Source of the DNA: Aphidius gifuensis
Taxonomy: Eukaryota > Arthropoda > Insecta > Hymenoptera > Braconidae
DNA: 64,000 nucleotides
NCBI RefSeq assembly: GCF_014905175.1
Contig: NC_057789.1
Span: 10,926,040-10,990,039 of the forward strand
Reading direction: 5' to 3'
Part shown: in pieces, positions 1 through 8,979 of the stretch
Layout: every line of letters starts with the position of its first letter
How positions within the stretch are numbered: the stretch's first letter is position 1
Made by a program: the position numbers and the translations under genes
Notes under the pieces: generated by a model
Told to the model about the DNA's origin: nothing
Seen by the model: only the letters and a program-made list of their open reading frames with translations
Databases searched by the model: none

Positions 1-1928
1 ACCCTTTGTGTGTGGATTAAGTGAAAAAATAATAAATTAACAGTTAAAATTATCTAACAAAATAAATAAAAATAAATATATATATAAAACAAAAAAAAAA
101 AAACAACATATTAACAGTGTGTGTTAAGTGTACGTTATAGAAGCAAGGATAAACCTGGCCACAAAAAAAAAAAAAAAAGAGAAAAAGGTAAGTCAAGATT
201 TACTTAGTGGTGTATTCTTTCTTTTCTTTTGAACCCCGGTGGAAAAGCCACTGCAGGGACAGTTTTAACCCTGTGTAGTCAACCACGTCGTTATAAAAAA
301 GAAAATACCAAAAATAAAAAAAAAAATATAATAAATAATAATAATAATCAATCTTTTGGTCTGAGGGCCAGTGCCATTGTCTGAAAAGCAACGCGTGACT
401 TAAACACACCCCCACAGTGTTTCTCTGTCTCACATTCGCCGCGCGCTCAAATCCATTGTCGTGAGTGTACGCTCGACTCACGTCAGGTTATTTTTTTTTT
501 ATTATTTTATTTCCCTCTCCGGGGAAAACAATAAATACTTATTATTTTAACCGAAAGTAAGTTGTTTATTTATAAAATATTAGTTACCACAAAGAGTTAT
601 CTCTTGCGTTTCGGTTGTAAAGTAAAAAGAATTAATCTCTTGAGTTTTCGCTACCGTAAGAGTAAATCTCTCGAGTTTTAGTTACCGTAAGAGTCAATCT
701 CTGGTGTTTCGGTTAAAAAAAAAAGAGTTGTCTCTATTGTTTTTAATTAAGAGTCAATCTCTGGTGTTTCGGTTAAAAAAAAAAAAGAGTTGTCTCTATT
801 GTTTTTAATTAAGAGTCAATCTCTGGTGTTTCGGTTAGAAAAAAAAAGAGTTATCTGTATTGTTTTTAGTTATAAATTAAGAGACAATCTCTGGTGTTTC
901 GGTTAAAAAAAAAAAAAGAGTTATCTCTATTGTTTTTAATTAAGAGTCAATCTCTGGTGTTTCGGTTAGAAAAAAAAAAGAGTTATCTCTATTGTTTTTA
1001 ATTAAGAGTCAATCTCTGGTGTTTCGGTTAGAAAAAAAAAAGAGTTATCTCTATTGTTTTTAGTTATAAATTAAGAGACAATCTCTGGTGTTTCGGTTAA
1101 AAAAAAAAAAGGAGTTATCTCTATTATTTTTAATTATAAATAAAGAGTTGATCTTTTGCGTTTTCTTTTGAGAACAGAAAGAGTTAATCTCTCGAGTTTT
1201 AGTTATAGTGAGGAGTCAATCTCTAAAATAATAGTTACTGTAAAGAGTTATCTCTTGCGCCTTCTTTACAAAATAAAAAAAAGTTATCTCTATAGTTTAA
1301 TCTTGAGAATCAGAGTTTATTTTGTTTTTTTTTTAGAAAAAAATAAACAACAAAAAGGGGGAACAAACCTTTGTCATAGGGAGCTCATTCCTAGAGAAAA
1401 AAAAAAAACTTGTTTTATTTCGATTTTGCTCAGTAGGAGGGGAAAAATCCTTCTACTTTTTTTTATACTTTATATTGTGTGCCTGAGCCTTTCCGACCAC
1501 AGACGCTCGACTCAGTTCTTGTTGACAGCACGTTCGTTTTTTTTCTTCCAAGAGAAGTTCGATCAAGTATTATTTCGAGTTTAAGAAAATCATATTATTG
1601 ACAATTGTCTAATTAATTGCTTAAAATAAATTGTAGCTTACGATTTTAAGTAAAGTTTTGCGTTTACAAATCGTTTATGGTAATTATAATCAGACTTACT
1701 ATTGCCGAAGAAGTTTAGTATTTGATTGTTGTTGTATTTATCCGGTTGAATTACGTAGTGCTTAGATCTCCCCTAAACCTGGGTTAACCCAACGATTGAG
1801 CTATCTGTCTCATAGTTAAGCGATCAGCACGATCTTATTTTATATGAAAATTGTTCAGCGGGTAATCACGGTAAATTAATAATAAATTCTCTTGGTTTTT
1901 TAATTAAGCTAGATTCGTTAATTTTCGA
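1..1928 (+). other. Retrotransposon leader / 5' UTR
   Basis: These 1.9 kb precede the gag ATG and hold no convincing coding sequence. They are A/T-rich with homopolymer A runs and the internal tandem array described separately. ORFs crossing it come from repeats and do not resemble a protein family. I see no primer-binding site near base 1, so the LTR/PBS junction is placed upstream of the window. The segment may contain promoter or packaging signals, but nothing specific can be assigned. Confidence 0.7.
590..1290 (+). repeat. ~62-bp tandem repeat array in the leader
   Basis: About ten imperfect copies of a ~62-bp unit are visible. Each pairs an 'aagagttatctctattg' segment with an 'agagtcaatctctggtgttt' segment and an A-run after 'cggtta'. 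Central copies differ mainly in the length of the A-run and in an extra 'ttagttata' insertion; outer copies are more diverged. Tandem arrays in retroelement leaders can vary in copy number between copies. Confidence 0.9.
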
Positions 1929-3737
1929 ATGGCAGAGTCTATCTCGTTTCAATCAAAGAAAGGGGCTATCCCCAAAGTATTAGACGTGGTTAAGAGAACT
2001 CGTGGCCGACCTAAAGGCAAAACAAATTCTTCCTCGTTTGATCTTGTGAAGGAGACGCAGGAGTTGGTTACGACCAGTGATGGGGAAAGCCTCGTGGTAC
2101 CAGGGTTATTTGATTCGGTTGACGAGAGTGATACTGACGGGAGAACCCGCAGTGAACGCCGGCGTTTGTCACCAACGTGCTCGGTTAAATCGTCGATCAC
2201 CGATTTAGGGGATATGTTTGCTGATATTGACGCGGTCAATATGCCACCTCCCAAAACGATTCCTAGCCGTAACCAAGGATTAACCTTTGGAACAGCCGAG
2301 GCCGATGCGAATGTCACTTCTGGAGGGTTGAACCCTACGTCGTTTCCAGGATCCTACGGGAATCAGCTCGCCAAGCCCACACCAACGTTGGGTAAAACTA
2401 AACTTGCTAAATTGCCTCGAATTCAAGTGAACGATGGAGCAGCTCGTGTGGAACCCCCGAAACCAACAAGTTATCCGCATAGCTTGGAAGGGCATAGACC
2501 AATTCGGGAAATAAACCTTTGCGATCCTCCAGCTCGGCGGGCACGTCCCGAAATTATTGAGGATTATCGATTACCACCAAGTAACGGCACTCGCTATAAT
2601 TTATCTCGCCGTCAGGGATATCCCGATGACGTATCAGGATTACCTGCGTTGCCAATTAGGCGAGTCGTCACACCTTCGGTCGAGGATGGTCGTATTTCGG
2701 AACCAGATTCTCGTCACCAGGCCATGATTTTGCGTACCTTGTTAAATTGTAACCTCCTTTTCTCAGGCAAACCTGGAGAAGATGTTGAGGAATTTCTATA
2801 TCGTGTTGATCAAGCGCGGTTGATTATAGGTGCAAGTGACCGCGAATTGTTACAGGCATTATCTTTCTGTTTACGAGGTTCAGCCTTGACCTGGTTCATG
2901 ACCCATTCGGATGAACTCCTAACTTGGGAGAACCTTAAGGAATCTTTTCGAATGTGTTTTTCTGACCTCGATTATCAACGAGCCTTACGCGAGGAAATTG
3001 ATAAGAGGACCCAGGGAGCACAAGAGTCGGTACGCAGCTATATTTCATGTATGAGAGGTTTATTCCAGCGCACTTCACCTCCTTGGCCTGAAAGCGAGCG
3101 CGTCATCTATACGATCCGTAATCTCTTGCCTCCTTTACAAAAGATGATCTCGTCGCGAGCATTCACGACAATGCGAGCCGTAGAGGAAGAGGCGTTCCGA
3201 CAGGAACAAATTGACCAAAACGCTCAAACCCGGAGACCACCTCCGAGGCCAGAGTTATCTATTTGCCCGGGTTTTGCCTGTCCAACGTGCGCGCCATCTC
3301 GACCAATTCGTCCAAATAACCTCCGTATTTTATATGAGGATGGCGAGCTTCTTGACAATCAGGTAGAACCTGATTTCATAGACGAGTTCGAGGCTCTCAA
3401 AATTGGTCGTGAGATTTTACGTAGTAAACACCGTGATCAAACCAAGAAATCGCCGGTAACAGTTGATCAGTCGACCCAGGTTACAAGCCCGATCGCTCCA
3501 GTTGTTGCTCGAGCTGATGATTCTATCAACCCGCCACGCGCTGGTTATTACTTGAACCAGAGATTAACTCTACCAGGGGATAATGCTATCGAGTGCTGGA
3601 ACTGCGATTCCTTTGGCCACTTGCATCGTGACTGTCCAGAACCTAGACGTCGTTTTTGTTTTCGTTGTCGACGTTCGGGAGTTACCACGATGACGTGTCC
3701 ATCGTGTAATCCGGGAAACGCCAGCCGAGAACCATAG
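1929..3737 (+). CDS. gag: Gag polyprotein of the Ty3/gypsy element
   Basis: This is an intact 602-residue ORF starting at the first ATG after the leader. Residues ~24-31 (RGRPKGK) resemble an AT-hook. Residues ~265-430 have the retrotransposon gag/capsid look, with a WF motif in 'GSALTWF' and a long helical region. A CCHC zinc knuckle (CWNCDSFGHLHRDC) sits near residues 556-569, followed by a second Cys-rich cluster (CFRC...CPSC). Gag forms the particle and packages element RNA. The stop codon lies 16 bases after a GGGAAAC heptamer, and the overlapping -1 frame leads into protease, so a Gag-Pol fusion is expected. The protein is rich in Pro and charged residues between N-terminus and capsid. 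Function is assigned from family knowledge. Confidence 0.93.
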   Translation: MAESISFQSKKGAIPKVLDVVKRTRGRPKGKTNSSSFDLVKETQELVTTSDGESLVVPGLFDSVDESDTDGRTRSERRRLSPTCSVKSSITDLGDMFADIDAVNMPPPKTIPSRNQGLTFGTAEADANVTSGGLNPTSFPGSYGNQLAKPTPTLGKTKLAKLPRIQVNDGAARVEPPKPTSYPHSLEGHRPIREINLCDPPARRARPEIIEDYRLPPSNGTRYNLSRRQGYPDDVSGLPALPIRRVVTPSVEDGRISEPDSRHQAMILRTLLNCNLLFSGKPGEDVEEFLYRVDQARLIIGASDRELLQALSFCLRGSALTWFMTHSDELLTWENLKESFRMCFSDLDYQRALREEIDKRTQGAQESVRSYISCMRGLFQRTSPPWPESERVIYTIRNLLPPLQKMISSRAFTTMRAVEEEAFRQEQIDQNAQTRRPPPRPELSICPGFACPTCAPSRPIRPNNLRILYEDGELLDNQVEPDFIDEFEALKIGREILRSKHRDQTKKSPVTVDQSTQVTSPIAPVVARADDSINPPRAGYYLNQRLTLPGDNAIECWNCDSFGHLHRDCPEPRRRFCFRCRRSGVTTMTCPSCNPGNASREP

Positions 3738-4555
3738 AGCCGGTCTATGAGTCTCAACCCGTTAGTCCCCCACTACCACCGGCACCATCGATCAAAACTC
3801 CTTGGAGATTCGCGGAAAACCGCAGAATTCTAACTCCGGAGGAGGCGAACTCAGTCCAACTTTCACCAACGGCTCCAGACTTCATACCTCAGGAGGTCAA
3901 ACCACCACCATTTAAACTCATGGCTTTTCATCTAGACATAGTCATTGGGCCGCTCATTATTCGCGCACTTGTAGACTCAGGCGCAAATCGAACGTTTGCT
4001 GGTAAAACCGCAACGCAGTTGTTTGAACAGTCCGGGTTGGAACAGAAGGCTATTACACCACGTAGAATAATGACTGCTGGCGGTCAGATCGAAATGGTTA
4101 ATCACTCGGTTACCCTATCAGTTATGGTTGAAGAAAAGATAACAGAAATGGAGGCCCTGATCCTTCCCTCGTTATCTGAGGATTTCATACTAGGGTTGGA
4201 TTTTCTCCAAACTGCTGGTATGGTGATAGATTTCGGTGATAGATCTTGGCACTACCGCGATGATCCAGAGCGTAAATTCCTTTTCGTTCCAGTAATAAAC
4301 GCCACCAAAATCATCCAGTGTAACGGACTACAAACCTTAAGCTCAGAGGAAGACTCAGAGTTGAGAAAATTCCTCGATTTTAATCTTCCAGAATTACCTT
4401 TAGTAGACTCACCCTTTCCGGTGACTCCTCTGACCATGCACAACATTGACGTAGGCGACAATCCACCAATACGTCATAAACCCTACAGGGCCAACCCTGC
4501 TATGTGCACGATCATGAAAGCCAAAGTCGACAAAATGCTCCACCGGGATTATTGA
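3710..4555 (+). CDS. pol: Pol segment 1: aspartic protease and start of RT
   Basis: This is the -1 frame relative to gag, entered through the frameshift heptamer. A Pro-rich linker of ~70 residues precedes the retropepsin. The catalytic triplet is visible in 'ALVDSGANRTF' near base 3974, and the flap/C-terminal 'DFILGLDFLQ' matches the ILG motif. The segment ends in the RT N-terminus ('YRANPA...MKAKVDKML'). A one-base shift near 4540, beside a GGG run, creates the TGA at 4553. The reading frame of RT continues at once in the next frame ('GIIEPSQSEWASPVV'). The break is either a real lesion or a consensus error. Confidence 0.9.
   Translation, partial: SGKRQPRTIEPVYESQPVSPPLPPAPSIKTPWRFAENRRILTPEEANSVQLSPTAPDFIPQEVKPPPFKLMAFHLDIVIGPLIIRALVDSGANRTFAGKTATQLFEQSGLEQKAITPRRIMTAGGQIEMVNHSVTLSVMVEEKITEMEALILPSLSEDFILGLDFLQTAGMVIDFGDRSWHYRDDPERKFLFVPVINATKIIQCNGLQTLSSEEDSELRKFLDFNLPELPLVDSPFPVTPLTMHNIDVGDNPPIRHKPYRANPAMCTIMKAKVDKMLHRDY
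3713..3719 (+). promoter_or_regulatory. -1 programmed ribosomal frameshift heptamer GGGAAAC
   Basis: In the gag frame the bases read G GGA AAC, an exact X XXY YYZ slippery heptamer. The pol (-1) frame is open from 3710, immediately before this site, and runs without a stop into the protease. A tetrameric or shorter stimulatory structure downstream was not assessed. The coincidence of an ideal heptamer with the short gag/pol overlap strongly supports -1 frameshifting. Confidence 0.85.
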
Positions 4556-5513
4556 GCCATCACAAAGTGAATGGGCCAGCCCAGTTGTGATGGTCCCGAA
4601 AGGCAAGAACGAATACCGGTTTTGTATCGACTTTCGTAAAGTTAATTCTGTAACTAAAAAGGACGCATATCCGATCCCGGATATGACGGCTATCCTTGAC
4701 GAATTACGTTTGGCCAAGTATATAACTACTATCGATCTCAGCCAGGCTTTCTTCCAGATTGCTCTGACTCCTGAATCTCGGGAGATCACCGCGTTTATCG
4801 TTCCAGGTTACGGTTTATATCATTTTTTGCGCATGCCGTTTGGTTTATCCAATTCTCCTGCAACGATGCAGCGCCTAGCTGATCGATTATTGGGACACCG
4901 ATATTATCCCACTGTGTTTGTGTATCTTGATGACATTATTATTGTAACAAAAACGTTCGAGGAACACCTGACTTACTTAGGTAAAGTCTTAGGAGACCTC
5001 AAGGCCGCAAACCTTACGATCAACCGGGAGAAAAGCCATTTCTGTTGCTCGCAGGTTCAATACTTGGGATTTATTGTAAATTGCGACGGTCTCCAGGTCG
5101 ATCCTGAGAAAACCGCGGTGGTTATTAATTACCCAACTCCTACGAACATTAAGCAGCTACGTCGGTTACTCGGAATGGCTTCGTGGTACCGCCGTTTTAT
5201 CCCAGAGTTTGCCTCTATGGCCGAACCCTTGACGCAGTTAACAAAAAAGAACACTCCGTGGAATTGGGGTGAACCCCAGGCAGAAAGTTTCCGATTATTA
5301 AAAGCGAGGTTAACCTCAGCACCAACGCTAGCATGTCCAGATTTTTCACTACCTTTTACCCTCCAAACGGACGCTAGTAGTGTAGGACTTGGGGCCGTTT
5401 TAACCCAGAAGTTCGGTGAAGACGAGAAAGTCATCGCGTATGCTAGCCGTACGATGGCCGATACTGAAACTCGCCGAACAAGAATGTCTCGCGATGATCT
5501 GGGCTATCCGTAA
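4545..5513 (+). CDS. pol: Pol segment 2: reverse transcriptase and RNase H start
   Basis: The frame opens at 4545 in direct continuation of the previous segment, so no start codon is needed. RT blocks appear in order: FCIDFRKVN, the 'ATIDLSQAFFQI'-type block read here as TTIDLSQAFFQI, PFGLSNSPATMQRL, and the catalytic YLDD box (VYLDDIIIV, near 4920). The connection domain ends in 'LLGMASWYRRFIPEFA'. RNase H starts with 'LQTDASSVGLGAVL'. After 'AYASRTMADTE' near 5465 the reading jumps by one base, and the residues up to the stop at 5511-5513 are out of frame. RT copies the element RNA inside the particle; this family knowledge is not tested here. Confidence 0.93.
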   Translation, partial: GIIEPSQSEWASPVVMVPKGKNEYRFCIDFRKVNSVTKKDAYPIPDMTAILDELRLAKYITTIDLSQAFFQIALTPESREITAFIVPGYGLYHFLRMPFGLSNSPATMQRLADRLLGHRYYPTVFVYLDDIIIVTKTFEEHLTYLGKVLGDLKAANLTINREKSHFCCSQVQYLGFIVNCDGLQVDPEKTAVVINYPTPTNIKQLRRLLGMASWYRRFIPEFASMAEPLTQLTKKNTPWNWGEPQAESFRLLKARLTSAPTLACPDFSLPFTLQTDASSVGLGAVLTQKFGEDEKVIAYASRTMADTETRRTRMSRDDLGYP

Positions 5514-7005
5514 ATTTCGCTGTTACCTGGAAGGTTACTCCTTCACGGTTATCACTGATCATAGTAGCCTTAAATGGTTGAATAATCTGCGTAACCCCAC
5601 GGGGCGTTTGGCGCGTTGGTCTCTCAAACTCATGCAGTATGACTACGTCATAGTGCATCGCAAGGGGGCGTTACACCACGTGCCAGATGCACTATCCCGC
5701 ATCCCCGAATCCCTTAAACAAGCCGAGATACTCGAGAATACTCGAGATGCTTGGTACAAAAAGAAGCTTCAGAAAACTCTCCATTTTCCTGATAGTCATC
5801 CAGACTGGAAAATGATAGAGGACCGGTTATACCACCACCGACCATTACCTTTCGTTGTTTCCGAATTTCCTGATCTTTCCGCTTGGAAATTGGTGTTACC
5901 GCGCGAGCACTATAAACAGGCAGTCTTAGAGTGTCATAACCCACCCCACTCCGGACATATGGGAATCGATAAGACTTACCGTCGAGTATCCACCCAGTAC
6001 TATTGGCCGAACATGTTTCGGATAGTATCCGCGATAGTATCGCAATGTGAGATCTGCCAGAAGACCAAATCCGACGCGGCTAAACCGCGTGGGCTGATGG
6101 GCGAACGACTCATTCAAGAACCCTGGTCAGTAATTGCAGCTGACATCATGGGACCGTTGCCACGCTCTCGGACCGGTAAAGCCTACCTCTTGGTGATCCA
6201 AGACCAGATGACTAAATACGTAGAGTTAGTCTCCCTACGTGTTGCTACGGGAAGGTCGATTCGAGAACAACTCGAGGATTTAGTAATTTACCGTCATGGA
6301 GTCCCCCGCGTATTAATTACGGATAATGGTACCGAGTTCGTAAATAAAGAAATTAAATCGTTAGCAACGTGGGCAGGGATAACCCTACAGACCACACCAC
6401 CCTATCATCCACAGGCCGATCCGGTGGAAAGGGTTAACCGAAGCCTTAAAACTATGCTGAGAGCCTACTTGGATGGAAATCACCAAGATTGGGATACTCA
6501 CCTATCGGAATTTCGCTTTGCGTACAATACGGCTTATCATGATGCGTTAATGACGAGTCCTGCATTTGCCAATTCAGGGAGAGAACTCCGTCCACCCAAT
6601 TCACTTAGGGGGGAATTCGAGGGTGAAACCACTTTAGTCCCTATACCCATAGAGAAGTGGAACGAGCGAATGAGGCGCCTGAACACACTTCGTCAGGCTT
6701 TAACCTTTGCTCGTGGAGAGGCGACAGATAAGCAGGCCAACCAGTATAACGCGCGGCATCGCAACATCGAATTTTCGGAAGGTCAATTAGTCCTGAGGAA
6801 GACTCACACGCTATCTAATGCAATTAAACGTTACTCGGCGCACTTGGAAAAACCATATGAGGGCCCTTATGTCATAACTCGCAAACTCTCACCCAATCGT
6901 TATGAATTGACCGATTTTGCGGGTAAATTCTTAGGCCAGGTCGCAATTTCCGATCTGAAACCATGGGTATCACGAGCCAAGTCGGACCCTCTTGTAACTA
7001 TTTGA
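5464..7005 (+). CDS. pol: Pol segment 3: RNase H end and integrase
   Basis: The frame resumes exactly at 'KLAEQECLAMIWAIRKF', the middle of RNase H, and includes 'TDHSSLKWL' and 'HHVPDALSR'. Integrase follows with an HHCC zinc domain (HNPPHSGH ... CEICQ). The DDE core has D in 'AADIMGPL', D in 'LITDNGTEF' and E in 'DPVERVNRSLK'. A GPY/F-type module is seen in 'EKPYEGPYVITRKLSPNRYEL'. No chromodomain is recognisable before the TGA at 7003-7005. The ATG at 5416 lies in out-of-frame sequence and is not the real start. All integrase catalytic residues are present. Confidence 0.93.
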   Translation: MKLAEQECLAMIWAIRKFRCYLEGYSFTVITDHSSLKWLNNLRNPTGRLARWSLKLMQYDYVIVHRKGALHHVPDALSRIPESLKQAEILENTRDAWYKKKLQKTLHFPDSHPDWKMIEDRLYHHRPLPFVVSEFPDLSAWKLVLPREHYKQAVLECHNPPHSGHMGIDKTYRRVSTQYYWPNMFRIVSAIVSQCEICQKTKSDAAKPRGLMGERLIQEPWSVIAADIMGPLPRSRTGKAYLLVIQDQMTKYVELVSLRVATGRSIREQLEDLVIYRHGVPRVLITDNGTEFVNKEIKSLATWAGITLQTTPPYHPQADPVERVNRSLKTMLRAYLDGNHQDWDTHLSEFRFAYNTAYHDALMTSPAFANSGRELRPPNSLRGEFEGETTLVPIPIEKWNERMRRLNTLRQALTFARGEATDKQANQYNARHRNIEFSEGQLVLRKTHTLSNAIKRYSAHLEKPYEGPYVITRKLSPNRYELTDFAGKFLGQVAISDLKPWVSRAKSDPLVTI

Positions 7006-7040
7006 TCACCACTAATTCCAAAACTCCTTTTTGTTGGTAG

Positions 7041-7466
7041 ATGAAGCAATTGAGATCCATTCGCAAACCAGCTAAGAAGGCAAGTGGGGGACGCAGACCA
7101 ATCTCGGGGAAAAATCTACAAGCCTTGTCAGATTCCATGAAAGGACGTAGACTTTTGGACAGCGATAGTGAGAGTGAACCTGAAGTAATCTCAGGCTCTG
7201 CTGATGAAGTACAGGGGCAATCCTCAGCACCAATTGTACTGGTGGGATCCCTGGAGCCATTTCGTGGGGAGCTAGATTTAATCTCGGCTCAAAACCCGGA
7301 TTTGGTTTCAGCGATTTCCGAGTTCTGTAGGAACCATATCGGGGAAACACAAGAGCAACAACTGGTAGCTAAGGAACTTGGTGAAAACTTTGAATTTATC
7401 AACTTGGCAGCACAAACATTAAATCTTAAATCACGTGAATTGTCTTCTAGCTGCAGGGGAAGATAA
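7041..7466 (+). CDS. ORF3 N-terminal part, unrecognised
   Basis: This ORF starts with ATG 35 bases after pol. It is a basic N-terminus ('MKQLRSIRKPAKKA') followed by an acidic/Ser stretch and a helical segment. The reading shifts by one base near the GGGG run at 7456; the +1 frame then continues as 'EDKATTPLISPALP' to about 7597. I recognise no family. There is no signal peptide or membrane segment, which argues against an envelope protein. It belongs with the zinc-knuckle part that follows as one ~490-residue third ORF broken twice. Confidence 0.7.
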   Translation: MKQLRSIRKPAKKASGGRRPISGKNLQALSDSMKGRRLLDSDSESEPEVISGSADEVQGQSSAPIVLVGSLEPFRGELDLISAQNPDLVSAISEFCRNHIGETQEQQLVAKELGENFEFINLAAQTLNLKSRELSSSCRGR

Positions 7467-7570
7467 GGCAACAACGCCTCTGATTAGTCCAGCTTTACCA
7501 AGTCCCGCTGGAGACACACTCGACTGCACACGAGGGATGGATTCGGACCTGTCTGTAGACTTGTTCCGTT

Positions 7571-8515
7571 TTGATGAACCAAGTTCGGATCCATTGGGGG
7601 GATCAGCTCCCATTGACCCCCACTGCAGACCCACCATCGTCAGTACAGAATACTGCGTTGAATCTACGACCATATCAGACCAGCACATCGAAAGTACCAG
7701 AGTTGATACTGGGCAAAACGGGTAATACACCAAAGAAGCCTGAAGGGAAAATCCCATCAGCTAAGGTGTCAATCCCGCTGGGAAGTTTAACCTTTGGATT
7801 TGGTATCCCTCCAATTGATTCATTAGCTGTTGCATTGCCACCACCGCAATTGGAGGATACTAGACCTGTTGTTCCAACAATGAAAATTACTCACACACCA
7901 AATCAGTTAACACTTGGCCAAGTTCCGCCACTCACGACGAAACCACAAGAAGCTCCATCTACTGTAACATCTGTAGTTGTTTCAATGAACAAGACTACCG
8001 ACTTGCTACCAACCTCAGCAGGGGCTGTTAAAAAGATACCTACACACGCTTCTCATCCTTTAAACGAGACAAGCTCGAAAGGCAATGCCAGGTGGGGTAA
8101 AAAACCACATTGTTATAAGTGTCGTGCACACACTCACGCTACATACCAATGCACAAGGCCAGACAGTGAAGGCAGAGCACCAAAGAAAGAGCAACCACCG
8201 ATACCATCCCGAACCAGCCAAGGTAATAAGAAACCGGCACCACGACCAGCTGAGGTGACTACAGCTAGTCCACATGCGGCAGCCTGGGAATCTGGCTACT
8301 CTAGAGATCAATGGGGTTACATTGTCCCAGCAGTTCCATCTGAAGCGAGTGGAACTCACCCTTACTGGGATCAACGTGCCTCAAGGATTCAGGATCGAGC
8401 TGATTACAATGGTTGGGCTCAACCCACGAACGCAGACGATCCATTCTGCCAAGGATCCAGATTCTACCACCATCCACCATGCATGGTGCCAACCTGCCAA
8501 TTCCGGGGAAAGTAG
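7571..8515 (+). CDS. ORF3 C-terminal part with CCHC zinc knuckle
   Basis: The useful frame begins around the G6 run at 7596-7601, where the +1 frame above shifts again. It is Pro/Thr/Ser-rich ('PPPQLEDTRPVV', 'PTSAGAVKKIPTHAS'). A CCHC knuckle CYKCRAHTHATYQC (C-x2-C-x4-H-x4-C) lies near 8113-8154. The tail is rich in Trp, Tyr, Gln and Arg ('ESGYSRDQWGYIVPAVP'). A zinc knuckle predicts RNA or single-stranded DNA binding. In this position gypsy-like elements usually carry env or nothing, so this looks like a second nucleocapsid-like or accessory protein. The function is inferred only. Confidence 0.78.
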   Translation: MMNQVRIHWGDQLPLTPTADPPSSVQNTALNLRPYQTSTSKVPELILGKTGNTPKKPEGKIPSAKVSIPLGSLTFGFGIPPIDSLAVALPPPQLEDTRPVVPTMKITHTPNQLTLGQVPPLTTKPQEAPSTVTSVVVSMNKTTDLLPTSAGAVKKIPTHASHPLNETSSKGNARWGKKPHCYKCRAHTHATYQCTRPDSEGRAPKKEQPPIPSRTSQGNKKPAPRPAEVTTASPHAAAWESGYSRDQWGYIVPAVPSEASGTHPYWDQRASRIQDRADYNGWAQPTNADDPFCQGSRFYHHPPCMVPTCQFRGK

Positions 8516-8965
8516 GACAAGTTTGGTAAATCCGGGGTAAAACCCCTCTGGTATCATACAGACGTTGTGTAAGTTGGTTGGTACAATTTATGTTACGTTA
8601 CAATGTTCATTTGACTGATCGGGGTTAACCCTTATTTCTTTTTAAAAAAAAAAAAAAAAAAGAAAGACTTGTAAAACTAGTTCAAAGCCTAGTATTTGGG
8701 GACAATCCCCATTGTTATATTACATGGTAAAAGGAAAAAAGACTTAAAGCTGGTCGGTTGAACCACAGCTATATAAATAAGGAATCATTGTACCTCACTA
8801 CTTCGTTATAATTAAAAGAAGATTAACTTTATACTTTGTATTTTTGTCCATATTGTTGTTCTCCCTATGCAGTTTGTTTCAGGTAAAGCTACGCTAAGGA
8901 TCCAACTGAGGACCATGGAAATACCAAAGAGAGCCAAGCTGAGTTTTGTTCGCCGTCGTCGAGTC
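8516..8965 (+). other. 3' untranslated region of the retrotransposon
   Basis: Between ORF3 and the polypurine tract there is no coding sequence. It contains an A18-type run near 8644 and a 'ctatataaataagg' TATA-like string near 8770, which could serve an internal promoter but may be chance. Confidence 0.6.
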
Positions 8966-8979
8966 TTTGGGGGGGAGGC
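8966..8979 (+). promoter_or_regulatory. Polypurine tract
   Basis: The run TTTGGGGGGGAGGC lies immediately before the TG of the LTR, in the position of the plus-strand primer. Its place between ORF3 and LTR fixes the 3' LTR start. Confidence 0.85.

Noticed and set aside
200..481. Minus ORF near the window start
   Set aside because: Contains long Tyr/Phe runs from A/T repeats and lies antisense to the leader.
1156..1584. 142-residue plus ORF in the gypsy leader
   Set aside because: It is a Leu/Tyr/Phe/Lys-rich translation of the tandem array and homopolymer runs, with no family resemblance.
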